Shown here: piece by piece, positions 8,145-16,737 of the stretch
Layout: every line of letters begins with the position of its first letter
Numbering within the stretch: position 1 is the first letter of the stretch
Source: Tenacibaculum sp. 1_MG-2023
GTDB taxonomy: Bacteria; Bacteroidota; Bacteroidia; Flavobacteriales; Flavobacteriaceae
Assembly: GCF_030547425.1 (NCBI RefSeq)
Contig: NZ_JAUORH010000009.1
Span: 1-64,000, forward strand
Length of the DNA stretch: 64,000 nt
Direction: 5' to 3'
Made by a program: the position numbers and the translations under genes
The notes under the pieces: model-generated
What the model was told of the DNA's origin: nothing
The model's database searches: none
Seen by the model: only the letters and a program-made list of their open reading frames with translations

Positions 8145-8711
8145 ATGGACAAATATAAAATCTATGTAATTCACGGATATACAGCGTCTCCTTATTCTAA
8201 CTGGTTTCAGGATTTTAAAAAGAATTAAAAAAATGACTCTGTTGAAGTTTCTATTTTAAGCATGCCCAACTCTAAAAACCCCAAACTAAATGAATGGGTT
8301 GATTTTATGGAGAGTCATGTAACAGAAATAGATGAAAAAACAATTTTTGTTGGTCACAGTTTAGGATGTATAGCTATTTTAAACTTCTTAAATAAGTTAA
8401 ACATACCTAAAATTAAAGGCTTATTTCTAATTTCAGGATTCATTGAATCTACACCCATACCTGAATTAATTGAATTTGTAAAACCCCAATTAAATTATAG
8501 TCACTTAAAAGAAATAACGAGTATTAGAACTGCAATATCTGCAGTTGATGATGATATTATTCCTTTTGAATATTCTAAAACTATGGCAGAAAAATTAGAG
8601 GCTAAATTTACCCTTCTTAAAGAAGGAAAACATTTTATAGATAGAGATGGATTTACTAAACTTCCTTTTTTGATAGAAGAAATAAAAAGACACATAAACT
8701 TGCATAGTTAA
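8145..8711 (+). pseudogene. Alpha/beta hydrolase (RBBP9/YdeN-like) interrupted by an in-frame stop
   Basis: From the ATG at 8145 the frame encodes MDKYKIYVIHGYTASPYSNW, the normal N-terminus of an RBBP9/YdeN-type serine hydrolase with its oxyanion HGY. It then hits TAA at 8226-8228 (codon 28). The same frame continues open to 8711, with the nucleophile elbow VGHSLGC, the catalytic Asp region AVDDDIIPF and the final His in EGKHFIDRDGF. One base change would restore about 188 residues. The ATG at 8262 could start a 149-residue remnant, but it would lack the first strand and oxyanion loop. Most likely a recent nonsense mutation; a sequencing error is the main alternative. Confidence 0.8.
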
Positions 8712-8748
8712 ATGTATATAAGATGAATTTTCCTCTATTTAATTTCAC

Positions 8749-8780
8749 AAAAAAGCGTAACCAAATTGGTTGCGCTTTTG
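8749..8780. terminator. Bidirectional terminator between the hydrolase pseudogene and rpsU
   Basis: AAAAGCGTAACCAA and TTGGTTGCGCTTTT form a long stem with one G-U pair and A/T tracts on both sides, serving the convergent transcripts. Confidence 0.85.
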
Positions 8781-8800
8781 TATTTTATATAGCTATACTA

Positions 8801-8989
8801 CTATTCTTCTTTAAATAACTGCTCTTTATAAGCCGCTTTTTGAACTTGTGCTCTTCTAGTTACAGAAGGCTTCGTGTATTGCTTTCTTTCTCTTAATTCT
8901 TGTAAAACTTTTACATTTCTAAACTTACGCTTGTAACGTTTTAAGGCTCTATCGATATTTTCACCTTCTTTTACAACTATTCTTAACAT
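8801..8989 (-). CDS. rpsU: 30S ribosomal protein bS21
   Basis: A 62-residue basic protein: MLRIVVKEGENIDRALKRYK followed by RKFRNVKVLQELRERKQYTK and a basic tail, a clear bS21. In Bacteroidota, bS21 with bS18 and bS6 sequesters the 16S rRNA anti-Shine-Dalgarno tail, which is why most genes lack SD sequences. In Flavobacterium johnsoniae, rpsU itself has a strong SD used for autoregulation. Here the bases before the ATG read AAAACCTTATAGT, so no SD is visible. The predicted promoter (9211-9241) implies a leader of about 215 bases. Confidence 0.96.
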   Translation of the reverse strand: MLRIVVKEGENIDRALKRYKRKFRNVKVLQELRERKQYTKPSVTRRAQVQKAAYKEQLFKEE

Positions 8990-9210
8990 ACTATAAGGTT
9001 TTATTATTAGACATACTTTAAGTCATATAAATTACAGCGCAATACTACACATAGTATGAACTATGATTTACATGATATTTATTTTAGATTAAAAATTCTA
9101 TTGAAAACGCTTGATAAAGCAACTGAAGACTATAGAATCTGGTGATAACAGAAAAATAGTATAAAGACTTGTAGATTTTCTCCTAAAAAGGATAGAACAT
9201 TAATATTCTG
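8990..9210 (-). promoter_or_regulatory. Long untranslated leader of rpsU
   Basis: About 215 bases lie between the predicted rpsU transcription start and its ATG, with no convincing frame on either strand and no SD. The length is unusual for a 189-base gene and leaves room for RNA-level control. No conserved riboswitch is recognised. Confidence 0.35.
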
Positions 9211-9241
9211 CAAAGGTATGTTTTATTTATCGGCTCTACAA
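9211..9241 (-). promoter_or_regulatory. Predicted promoter of rpsU
   Basis: On the minus strand TTG (9241-9239), 20 bases, then TACCTTTG (9218-9211). This matches the Bacteroidota -33 TTG and -7 TAnnTTTG pattern with normal spacing. Confidence 0.6.
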
Positions 9242-9256
9242 GAATTTGAGACATTA

Positions 9257-9288
9257 AAAAAGGCGTTACTATTGTAGTAACGCCTTTT
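9257..9288 (-). terminator. Terminator of prfA
   Basis: AAAAGGCGTTACTA and TAGTAACGCCTTTT form a 14-bp perfect stem around TTG, two bases past the prfA stop. It lies just upstream of the rpsU promoter and insulates the two genes. Confidence 0.9.
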
Positions 9289-9290
9289 AA

Positions 9291-10367
9291 TTAAATAGTT
9301 TCTCCTAGTTCTTTTAACTTAGAGGTATTTTCTGCGAGCATTAACTCGTCTATAATTTTTTGAATATCTCCGTTTACAATATTTGATAAATCATATAAGG
9401 TTAATCCTATTCTGTGATCTGTTACACGCCCTTGCGGATAGTTATATGTTCTAATTTTTGCTGAACGGTCTCCTGAGGTTACCATCGAACCACGTTTTGC
9501 AGCATCAGCTTCTTGCTTCTTCGCTAACTCCATATCATACAAACGAGAACGTAATACTTTAAATGCTTTTTCTTTGTTTTTATGCTGCGATTTTTGATCT
9601 TGACATTGCGCTACCAATCCTGTAGGGATATGCGTTAAACGCACCGCTGAATAGGTAGTGTTTACCGATTGACCTCCTGGTCCTGATGAACAGAAAAAAT
9701 CGATACGTACATCTTTTGGATTGATTTCTACATCAAACTCTTCTGCTTCTGGAAATACCATACAGGTTGCTGCCGATGTATGTACACGCCCTTGTGTTTC
9801 TGTTTGTGGTACACGTTGTACACGATGTACTCCAGCTTCAAACTTTAACGTCCCATACACATCTTCACCAGAAACTTCAAACTGAATCTCTTTAAATCCA
9901 CCATTGGTTCCTTCAGAAAAATCTACTGTAGATACTTTCCATCCCTTGCTTTCGCAATACTTAGTATACATTCTAAATAAATCACCTGCAAAAATACTTG
10001 CCTCATCCCCCCCAGTTCCTGCACGCAATTCAACTACTGCATTTTTAGCATCTTCTGGATCTTTTGGAATTAATAAAAATTTAATCTCATCTTCTAATTC
10101 TGGAATACGAGTTTTTGCTTCGTCCATTTCCATTTTTGCCATTTCTACCATTTCTGCATCTGATCCGTCGGCAATAATTTCTTTAGCTTCTTCTATAGTA
10201 TTTAATAAAGTTTCGTACTCGTCTGCTTTTTTTACAACCTTTCCTAAGTCTTTATATTCTTTATTTAATTGTACATAACGTTTTTGATCAGAAATAACAT
10301 CTGGTTGGATGATTAAGTCTGAAACCTCATCGTAACGTTGCTTAACTATCTGTAATTTATCTAGCAT
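9291..10367 (-). CDS. prfA: Peptide chain release factor 1
   Basis: A 358-residue class I release factor that recognises UAA and UAG and hydrolyses peptidyl-tRNA on the ribosome. The GGQ catalytic motif is at 231-233 ([10 protein letters not shown]), and the codon-recognition loop reads [15 protein letters not shown] with PQT at 187-189, the RF1 PxT position. The N-terminal helical domain and the [19 protein letters not shown] segment are typical. Monocistronic between its terminator and the divergent lipoprotein gene. Normal length; ATG start. Confidence 0.97.
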   Translation of the reverse strand: MLDKLQIVKQRYDEVSDLIIQPDVISDQKRYVQLNKEYKDLGKVVKKADEYETLLNTIEEAKEIIADGSDAEMVEMAKMEMDEAKTRIPELEDEIKFLLIPKDPEDAKNAVVELRAGTGGDEASIFAGDLFRMYTKYCESKGWKVSTVDFSEGTNGGFKEIQFEVSGEDVYGTLKFEAGVHRVQRVPQTETQGRVHTSAATCMVFPEAEEFDVEINPKDVRIDFFCSSGPGGQSVNTTYSAVRLTHIPTGLVAQCQDQKSQHKNKEKAFKVLRSRLYDMELAKKQEADAAKRGSMVTSGDRSAKIRTYNYPQGRVTDHRIGLTLYDLSNIVNGDIQKIIDELMLAENTSKLKELGETI

Positions 10368-10445
10368 AGTATCTTTTCTTGGGGTGCGAATTTACGATTT
10401 TTTATCGAATTTTATTTATATCTTTAGTTCATTAAGTCTTTTGTT

Positions 10446-10877
10446 ATGCGAATTTTAATCTTATCTTTTACTTGTACACTGCTTTTTTCTTGCCTACAAG
10501 AAAAGAAAATTAAAAAACCAACTTGGTTATTTGGTAAATGGGAACGTGTTCATAGCGAAACTGATAAAAGAACTTACGAGTTTTGGGAAAATGATTTTTC
10601 TGGAATTGGTTTTTCCTTACAAAAGAATGATACTGTATTTAAAGAGGTCTTACACATCATTACTAAAAATGATTCTTTGTTTTTACAAGTTACAGGCGTG
10701 AATGAGACCCCGACATTATTTGCTTTTACACAACAAACCGATACTTCTTTTACTGCGGAAAACAAACTAAACGAATTCCCTAAAACGATACAATACTGGA
10801 AAGGAAACAATCTGCTGAAAGCTAAAGTTAGTAACGATGAGTTTTCGATTGATTTTGTGTTTGAAAAAATGAAATAA
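10446..10877 (+). CDS. Small lipoprotein, DUF6265-like
   Basis: A 143-residue protein with a lipoprotein signal (CTLLFSC, lipidated Cys about residue 16). The mature part begins with PTWLFGKWERVHSETDKRTY and forms an all-beta repeat pattern such as FWENDFSGIGFSL and DSLFLQVTG. This resembles lipocalin-like DUF6265 proteins, though I am not certain. Probably anchored to the periplasmic face of a membrane. It stands alone, divergent from prfA and convergent with purM across a shared terminator. Confidence 0.7.
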   Translation: MRILILSFTCTLLFSCLQEKKIKKPTWLFGKWERVHSETDKRTYEFWENDFSGIGFSLQKNDTVFKEVLHIITKNDSLFLQVTGVNETPTLFAFTQQTDTSFTAENKLNEFPKTIQYWKGNNLLKAKVSNDEFSIDFVFEKMK

Positions 10878-10906
10878 AAAATCCTCAGATTTCTCTGAGG
10901 ATTTTA
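10877..10906. terminator. Bidirectional terminator between the lipoprotein gene and purM
   Basis: ATCCTCAG and CTGAGGAT form a stem around ATTTCT, flanked by AAAAA on the left and TTTT on the right, so it works for both convergent genes. Confidence 0.85.
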
Positions 10907-10923
10907 CTTTTTATCTCACTGTA

Positions 10924-12102
10924 TTAATATTCAAAAGTTCCGTATTCACTTTTGATTGTTAATTGCTTTTTATCAGAAGTTTCAACTCTACCAACAACCT
11001 GTGCATTTACATTGAACGATTTTGAAATTTTAATAATCTCTTCTGCTATTTCTGGAGACACATATAATTCCATTCTGTGACCACAATTGAAAACTTGATA
11101 CATTTCTTTCCAATCTGTTTTTGATTGCTCTTGTATCATTTTAAATAATGGTGGAATTGGGAACATATTATCTTTTACAATATGTAAATTATCCACAAAA
11201 TGTAAAATTTTTGTTTGTGCTCCACCTGAACAGTGAATCATTCCGTGCACTTCTTCCGAAGAAAATTTCGATAAAATTTCCTTGATAATTGGCGCATAGG
11301 TTCTTGTTGGTGACAACACTAACTTACCAGCATCAATTGGTGAATCTGCTACCGTATCTGTTAATTTTGTATTTCCTGAATACACTAAATCTGACGGTAC
11401 TGAAGCATCAAAACTTTCTGGATATTTTTCTGCTAAGTATTTATGGAACACATCGTGACGCGCAGAAGTTAATCCATTACTTCCCATACCTCCGTTGTAT
11501 TCTTTTTCATACGTTGCTTGTCCGAATGATTCTAAACCAACAATTACATCTCCTGCTTTAATATTTGCATTATCAATTACATCGGTACGCTTCATACGAG
11601 CGGTTACCGTAGAATCTACAATAATAGTACGTACTAAATCACCTACATCAGCAGTTTCACCTCCTGTTGAATGAATGGTTACTCCAAACTCTTTCAACTC
11701 AGCAATTAATTCTTCTGTACCATTAATAATCGCCGATAAAACTTCTCCTGGAATATTACTTTTATTACGTCCGATAGTTGATGACAACATGATATTATCA
11801 GTAGCGCCTACACATAATAAATCATCTATATTCATGATTAAAGCATCTTGGGCAATTCCTTTCCATACAGAAATATCTCCTGTTTCTTTCCAGTACATAT
11901 ATGCTAAAGAACTTTTTGTTCCTGCTCCATCTGCATGCATAATTAAACAATAATCATCATCATTTGTTAAATAATCTGGAACAATTTTACAGAAAGCTTT
12001 TGGAAATAATCCTTTATCAATGTTCTTGATAGCGTTGTGTACATCTTCTTTAGATGCCGATACTCCGCGTTGTGCGTAGCGTTTAGATACTTCGTTACTC
12101 AT
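10924..12102 (-). CDS. purM: Phosphoribosylformylglycinamidine cyclo-ligase (AIR synthase)
   Basis: A 392-residue enzyme of de novo purine synthesis: ATP-dependent ring closure of FGAM to AIR, in the cytosol. It has the PurM hallmarks RYAQRGVSASKEDVH, the HADGAGTKSSLAYMYW nucleotide/Mg loop, DDLLCVGATDNIMLSSTIGR and IHSTGGETADVGDLV. The length and divergent sequence fit the Bacteroidota form of PurM. The start is the ATG at 12102 (MSNEVSKRY), where the conserved sequence begins; an in-frame TTG 8 codons upstream would add a low-complexity tail. It is not linked to other pur genes. Confidence 0.93.
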   Translation of the reverse strand: MSNEVSKRYAQRGVSASKEDVHNAIKNIDKGLFPKAFCKIVPDYLTNDDDYCLIMHADGAGTKSSLAYMYWKETGDISVWKGIAQDALIMNIDDLLCVGATDNIMLSSTIGRNKSNIPGEVLSAIINGTEELIAELKEFGVTIHSTGGETADVGDLVRTIIVDSTVTARMKRTDVIDNANIKAGDVIVGLESFGQATYEKEYNGGMGSNGLTSARHDVFHKYLAEKYPESFDASVPSDLVYSGNTKLTDTVADSPIDAGKLVLSPTRTYAPIIKEILSKFSSEEVHGMIHCSGGAQTKILHFVDNLHIVKDNMFPIPPLFKMIQEQSKTDWKEMYQVFNCGHRMELYVSPEIAEEIIKISKSFNVNAQVVGRVETSDKKQLTIKSEYGTFEY

Positions 12103-12151
12103 GTGTTGTGTTGTTGTTGCCTGCAAATTTAGGTTTTATTACGCTTTTATC

Positions 12152-12186
12152 AAGAAAAAAGCGAACGTTTTTTACACGCTCGCTCT
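12152..12186 (-). terminator. Terminator of the curli operon
   Basis: On the minus strand GCGAGCGT and ACGTTCGC pair (one G-U) around a short A-rich loop, followed by TTTTTT. It follows the propeller lipoprotein gene. Confidence 0.75.
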
Positions 12187-12207
12187 TTAATTATAGTTCG
12201 TTTCTCT

Positions 12208-13707
12208 TTATTCCCAATCTGGCATTGTGGCGTTTATAAATAACGCTGTTCTTGTGGTAGTACCTTCATTAAAAGGCACTTTATAAATTGTTTTTTCAGA
12301 AATCTCATCATTTGATGTATTTACAAAAATTATTTCGGCTTCATTTGGTGACAAACGCGGGTCTAAATCATTTGTTCCATCAGCTTTTCCTTCTGATAAA
12401 TCAGTAACTTCTGTCGTTGCAAACTCATATAAAAACATATGACTGTTTAGTTGCCTATAATTACTTGATTCATATCCAGAAATATCTCTTGTGTATAACA
12501 GCGAGCTTCCGTCTATTGTAAAATTAATTCCTCCTACAGCTCCTTGCATTCCTGTTAAAACAGTGTCAATTATATTTCCTGCCATATCAATCGTATAGAT
12601 TTGTGTATTATACCCACTTGTGTTATTGGTTTTCAGTGCTATTTTAGACTCATCATTACTCCAATCACATTCAGTAATGTAACTACCATCAACTGTTTGG
12701 TATATTTGCTGTAAACCGCTTCCATCTTTATTTATCAAGTATAATTTATCGTAATGCGGATATATAATTCGATCTCCGTTTGAAGACCACGAGAAATCAA
12801 CTTCGTTTAAATCAAATGCAACTACAGGAACATTGGATGTAACTTTTTTAACATCTGAACCATCTGTTTTCATTGTATAAATATGAGTTTCGTTATTGTC
12901 TGTTCGTAAGAAGGCAACCAAATTTGCTGCTGAGTTTTTTCTTGGTCTCCAAGAGTTTGTTGTTGGTAATGTTAACAATAATTCATTTACAGAAGCTTCA
13001 TTGATAAAATCTCCAGAATATATTACATTATTACCATCTTCTTGTCGTGTATAAAAATACCTGTTATTGGGTGTTGATGTAATTTTAAATGTACTTACTG
13101 CACTTAATACTTCAGCATTAATGCCATCTGATGCTCCTATTTGCCAAAAATATTTTACTCCAAATTTTAAATCGGAAACTGTATATAAAGTGTCTTTTAC
13201 ATTTTCAAAAGATATAACATCATTATTAAAGTCGTTTTTAATTTCTATCCTGTATGTTACTTCATCTTCATCAGGGTCAGTAGATTTAAAACTTAGTTCT
13301 ACCATATTATTTAAATCTTCTACGCCATTAGTTGGAGCTCTAAGTTCTGGTGTTGTTGGCGGATCGTTTAATGCTGTTTCTATATCTAACTCAAAAACTA
13401 TATTAATTTCTGTGCCAGCATCTAAACCTACAGGCTGAAAACCTGTTAAATAGCCTTCTTTAGTAGCGCTTACCGAATATTCTTGTGCAGGTATATCTTC
13501 CATTAAAAAGTAACCTTCTTCATCAGTAAAAGCTGTATTATTGGTTGGCGATAGTGCTATTTTTGCGTTTGCTATAGGTTCAAAACTTCTCTTTTTTACC
13601 ACACGTCCTTTAATTGTACCAAATTCCACAAAACCTACAGTATCTTCACTACAGTTAAATAAGGTTACACAAATTAAAAGTATTGTTATTTTTATTATAT
13701 TTTTCAT
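12208..13707 (-). CDS. Lipoprotein with carboxypeptidase-like and TolB-like propeller domains, last gene of the curli operon
   Basis: About 499 residues. Lipoprotein signal ending ICVTLFNC. Then a CarboxypepD_reg-like beta-sandwich (TIKGRVVKKRSFEPIANAKI to about residue 105), a fibronectin-III-like segment around 115-210 (PPTTPELRAPTNG to YFWQIGASDG), and a C-terminal beta-propeller with repeats such as IYTMKTDGSDVKKVTS, LYLINKDGSGLQQIY and RLSPNEAEIIFV that resemble TolB/PD40 blades. The ATG at 13707 (MKNIIKITI) is chosen because the signal peptide starts there; upstream codons overlap csgG. Only 11 bases separate it from csgG, so a role in curli assembly or surface attachment is inferred. 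Confidence 0.8.
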   Translation of the reverse strand: MKNIIKITILLICVTLFNCSEDTVGFVEFGTIKGRVVKKRSFEPIANAKIALSPTNNTAFTDEEGYFLMEDIPAQEYSVSATKEGYLTGFQPVGLDAGTEINIVFELDIETALNDPPTTPELRAPTNGVEDLNNMVELSFKSTDPDEDEVTYRIEIKNDFNNDVISFENVKDTLYTVSDLKFGVKYFWQIGASDGINAEVLSAVSTFKITSTPNNRYFYTRQEDGNNVIYSGDFINEASVNELLLTLPTTNSWRPRKNSAANLVAFLRTDNNETHIYTMKTDGSDVKKVTSNVPVVAFDLNEVDFSWSSNGDRIIYPHYDKLYLINKDGSGLQQIYQTVDGSYITECDWSNDESKIALKTNNTSGYNTQIYTIDMAGNIIDTVLTGMQGAVGGINFTIDGSSLLYTRDISGYESSNYRQLNSHMFLYEFATTEVTDLSEGKADGTNDLDPRLSPNEAEIIFVNTSNDEISEKTIYKVPFNEGTTTRTALFINATMPDWE

Positions 13708-13718
13708 TGCTTTGCTTC

Positions 13719-15065
13719 TTAAAAATAAACGTTTAAACCTACTCCTACCCTCCAAATAAAGTCATTCCTTTTCCCCCTAACCAACTTATCTAGATTATCC
13801 GAACCTAAAAGGTAATTTTCTCCATAAAAAGCTACCCCTATTTTATTGGTTATTAAATATTCTAATCCTATTCCGTATTGAAATTTAAACATAGGATTAT
13901 CAAGATTCTCCTCTAAAACTGAACCTACACCAACATACACGTAAGGTGTTAACTTATCATAAGGAAGTAAGTTATATTCTAAGAATACACTAGATGTTAA
14001 AAAAGTATTTTTAAAAGATTGTTCGTTTTCTAACTCAAATCTTCCTATGCTTCCTCCAAAACTAAATTGAGGGTTCTTAAAAAAATATCTGTATTTTAGG
14101 TCAAAACCAAATCTTGCTACGGGTTTTGAATAATCTCCTGAAATTATTGAAGCGCCTCCCATTACACTCATTGAATTTTTTGCTCTTCTTGTTTCTTGCT
14201 TCCTGTTAAAGAGTAATGTATTGTCCGCTTCATTTTTTTCTTTTAAATACTCTTCTTTAAAGAGGTTAACAACCTTATCTCCTCCTTGAGGAGCCCATAA
14301 ACCATCTACAACACCTTCTATAATCAACTGTTCGACTGCTTTATCTATAGCTTCTTTTACAGCTAATTGCATAGGTTCATTTTTGGTTACCCCTGTTTCT
14401 ACTTCTAACAATCTTCTTAAAGAAACATACCTATATAAATTTGCTGAAATACCTTGAGAGAGTATTGTTTTTGACACATAAATATTTTTTAAGATTTGTC
14501 CGTTTGATGTAGATACAGCTCTTAAATACACTGTTATTCTGTCCTCTCTATATTGATTAGATGCTCCCGCTCCAAAATATCGGACTCCTGAACCTCCTGT
14601 AATAATATTAGAATCATAAGAAACCACACCTCCTTCTAAAATAATCCCAGCAAAAAGTAATGGCGGCATTTTTGTGGAGTTAACTCCCTGATATTCTTGC
14701 CTTGTCGACCTTATTATTTGTCGTTCATTTAATAAGTTAGCGATATTCTCTCTTTCTATTGGAGTAAACCATTTTGACTCTTCTAATGATTTTAATAGAA
14801 TTGATGTACCTCCTTGCGTTACCGCGGTACTAAATGTAGAACCGTTTTCAGTCGGTTTATATTGTCCTGTTTGATCTCTAAATTTATAAACTCCTACGAT
14901 TACTTTTTCGACAGGTAGAATATTTTTAATTAAATCGTTTTGTAAAGAGGTGTTTTCTCCTATTCTAGCATTCGTTGTTTGGAATGGCTGATTTAGGTAT
15001 GCTCCACAACTAGAAAACAAAATAAAACTTAAAGAGAATAGTAATTTGAATAGTAATTTTCTCAT
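13719..15065 (-). CDS. csgG: CsgG curli secretion channel with C-terminal beta-barrel-like extension
   Basis: A 448-residue lipoprotein (LFSSCGAYLNQPF). Residues about 30-275 form the CsgG domain: EKVIVGVYKFRDQTGQYKP, ILLKSLEESKWFTPIERENI, NLLNERQIIRSTRQ, LLFAGIILEGGVVSYDSN and the AIDKAVEQLIIEGV helix. CsgG oligomerises into the outer-membrane pore that exports curlin. E. coli CsgG is about 277 residues, so the extra 170 are notable. Residues about 295-448 contain alternating strands (RFGFDLKYRYFF, TSSVFLEYNLLPYDKLTPYV, GIGLEYLITNKIGVAFYGE) ending in GVGLNVYF, like a small outer-membrane barrel. It lies between csgF and the propeller lipoprotein gene. Confidence 0.93.
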   Translation of the reverse strand: MRKLLFKLLFSLSFILFSSCGAYLNQPFQTTNARIGENTSLQNDLIKNILPVEKVIVGVYKFRDQTGQYKPTENGSTFSTAVTQGGTSILLKSLEESKWFTPIERENIANLLNERQIIRSTRQEYQGVNSTKMPPLLFAGIILEGGVVSYDSNIITGGSGVRYFGAGASNQYREDRITVYLRAVSTSNGQILKNIYVSKTILSQGISANLYRYVSLRRLLEVETGVTKNEPMQLAVKEAIDKAVEQLIIEGVVDGLWAPQGGDKVVNLFKEEYLKEKNEADNTLLFNRKQETRRAKNSMSVMGGASIISGDYSKPVARFGFDLKYRYFFKNPQFSFGGSIGRFELENEQSFKNTFLTSSVFLEYNLLPYDKLTPYVYVGVGSVLEENLDNPMFKFQYGIGLEYLITNKIGVAFYGENYLLGSDNLDKLVRGKRNDFIWRVGVGLNVYF

Positions 15066-15096
15066 AAAATTTAAGTTATGGTTAGTCGTTTTGTTG

Positions 15097-15513
15097 TTAA
15101 TTGTTTGGTATTATAATTTGTGTTTGTTCACCTGTTTGAGTATTTAAAATATTTACAGATAAACCTCCGCTTGTAGGTGTTACTTCAACTACTAAAGATC
15201 CAAACACATAAGTTCCAACAGTTAATCCTTGATCTCCAAATTGTTCTTGAAATAAATCTTGAGATAATGAGTTTAACAGTTGCCTGTTTAAACTATTGGT
15301 AAAATTTTCTAAGTCTGAAGGTTGCTGAAAAGGATCTTGTGCTTCTTCTTGAAAATCGTTTTGTGCATTTGCTGATGCCAAAATTTGCTGATATCCGAAT
15401 GGATTATTTCCTCCAAAAAATGGATTAATTGGTTTATAAACTAGTTCTTGTGAAAAAGTAAATGAACTTATTAAAAATAAAACAATTGTTATAAGTTTGG
15501 TTGCTATTTTCAT
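15097..15513 (-). CDS. csgF: CsgF curli assembly factor
   Basis: A 138-residue protein with a signal peptide (1-21, ending SSFTFSQ) and the CsgF signature LVYKPINPFFGGNNPFGYQQ just after it, the segment that inserts into the CsgG pore. The C-terminal part (LTVGTYVFGSLVVEVTPTSG and QTGEQTQIIIPNN) is the small beta domain thought to place the nucleator at the cell surface. 31 bases from csgG and 12 from csgE, same strand, clearly one operon. Confidence 0.93.
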   Translation of the reverse strand: MKIATKLITIVLFLISSFTFSQELVYKPINPFFGGNNPFGYQQILASANAQNDFQEEAQDPFQQPSDLENFTNSLNRQLLNSLSQDLFQEQFGDQGLTVGTYVFGSLVVEVTPTSGGLSVNILNTQTGEQTQIIIPNN

Positions 15514-15525
15514 AACTTACTTTAT

Positions 15526-16263
15526 TTAAATTTTATAACTTAATAATGTATTTCTCTGTTTTGAGTAACTGCTTAATCTTACTAAAGATGCTTTAACAGC
15601 TCGTTTAAGAAAATCTTCCCCTGGCATTGTCATGAACTCAAAAATCTTTTTATCATCAGCTTCAATAATTAAAACTGTAGTTCTTCTTAATCCTGGTTTC
15701 TCTTTTATTTTTATAATAAAAGGATATTTTAAGCCTGAGAGCAAGTACTCTTGGTAAAAAAAATCATAAAAATCTTTCCCTATTTTTGTTATTGCTTCTT
15801 CAATAACCAATCCTTTTAACACAAAATTAGACTCGTCTATTTTTTCTTTTTTTATTGCACCTACCTTTTTAGGTACTATTACTAGCGTATCTTTATCTAT
15901 CAATGTCTCCCTATGCTTTACAAATAAATAAGCTCTTAACTCTTCATCAGGGTTTAAACTTAATCTTATTAATGAAAGCTCTTTTTTCTCATTAGGTTTT
16001 AACGAAAATTCTCCTGATTGTTTATTGTTAGAATAGTTTCCTTCTTTATTTTTTTTTAGCACTAATAAGTTGTAGTTAAGCTCATCTTTAAACAACACTC
16101 CTTCATTTTCAGCTTGTGCTTTTACTACTATAAAATTATCTTTTTTAAGAACAAGTATTTTGGCTTTCACATCGTTTATTTCTTGAGTATAACCCACTGA
16201 TACACAAAGCAACAACAGAGTAATATATTTTAAATCGTTTCTAAAAAAAATAAAACTTAACAT
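15526..16263 (-). CDS. csgE: CsgE curli assembly/chaperone protein
   Basis: A 245-residue protein; the C-terminal half carries the CsgE features LVIEEAITKIGKDFYDFFYQ, YPFIIKIKEKPGLRRTTVLI and EFMTMPGEDFLKRAVKAS. CsgE caps the periplasmic entrance of CsgG and delivers curlin. E. coli CsgE is about 129 residues; here residues about 28-130 form an extra N-terminal beta-rich domain (VKAKILVLKKDNFIVVKAQA and following). A hydrophobic signal segment lies at 12-26 (YITLLLLCVSVGYTQ). It starts 3 bases after csgB ends. Confidence 0.88.
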   Translation of the reverse strand: MLSFIFFRNDLKYITLLLLCVSVGYTQEINDVKAKILVLKKDNFIVVKAQAENEGVLFKDELNYNLLVLKKNKEGNYSNNKQSGEFSLKPNEKKELSLIRLSLNPDEELRAYLFVKHRETLIDKDTLVIVPKKVGAIKKEKIDESNFVLKGLVIEEAITKIGKDFYDFFYQEYLLSGLKYPFIIKIKEKPGLRRTTVLIIEADDKKIFEFMTMPGEDFLKRAVKASLVRLSSYSKQRNTLLSYKI

Positions 16264-16266
16264 CTT

Positions 16267-16722
16267 TTAATAGTTCCTAACTATAATTGTTTTATAATTA
16301 GATTTTTGAATTATTTTTACATTTTCCATTAAAGAGTTTGTTCCATACACCTGTAATGAATTTGCATTTCCTTGCTGAAGGATATCCATTTTTGTGGGAG
16401 AAGTGTTGTAATAATCTATAAAACTATAATAGTTATTTTTACCCTTTTGCCCTACTAATTGCACATCTCTCGCTCCACTTTTTAATTCCGCTACATTATT
16501 TATTCCTATTTGATTTATTGATAAATAATTTTGATTAGCAGTTACATTACTAAAATCTTGTAAACCATTTAATGAATTAATATTTTTCTCTAGTACTATA
16601 AAAGAAACATCATCTCCTATTTGAGGCACAGATACAAAATATGTAGATGTCTTTTGCTGTGACATAATAGCCAGATTAATAGTAACCAACATTACAAACA
16701 ATATTGTTTTCACCTCTTTCAT
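16267..16722 (-). CDS. csgB: CsgB-like minor curlin / nucleator
   Basis: A 151-residue secreted protein (signal peptide about 1-21) with imperfect curlin repeats after residue 65: LSINQIGINNVAELKSG, VQLVGQKGKNNYYSFI, MDILQQGNANSLQVYG and VKIIQKSNYKTIIVRNY. The spaced Q, G and N pattern is that of curlin strand-loop-strand units. The shorter, less regular repeats and basic C-terminus suggest the nucleator rather than the main subunit, by analogy with E. coli CsgB. It lies directly upstream of csgE and 69 bases after csgA; that gap carries a strong hairpin. Confidence 0.82.
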   Translation of the reverse strand: MKEVKTILFVMLVTINLAIMSQQKTSTYFVSVPQIGDDVSFIVLEKNINSLNGLQDFSNVTANQNYLSINQIGINNVAELKSGARDVQLVGQKGKNNYYSFIDYYNTSPTKMDILQQGNANSLQVYGTNSLMENVKIIQKSNYKTIIVRNY

Positions 16723-16737
16723 TATCTTTACTTTAGT

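Noticed and set aside
8262-8711. Complete 149-residue hydrolase gene starting at 8262
   Set aside because: The same frame upstream encodes the expected N-terminus with the HGY motif and a good ATG at 8145, interrupted by one TAA; a pseudogene explains it better.
9904-10278. 124-codon plus-strand frame inside prfA
   Set aside because: Antisense shadow of prfA, Ser-rich composition, no start context or known family.
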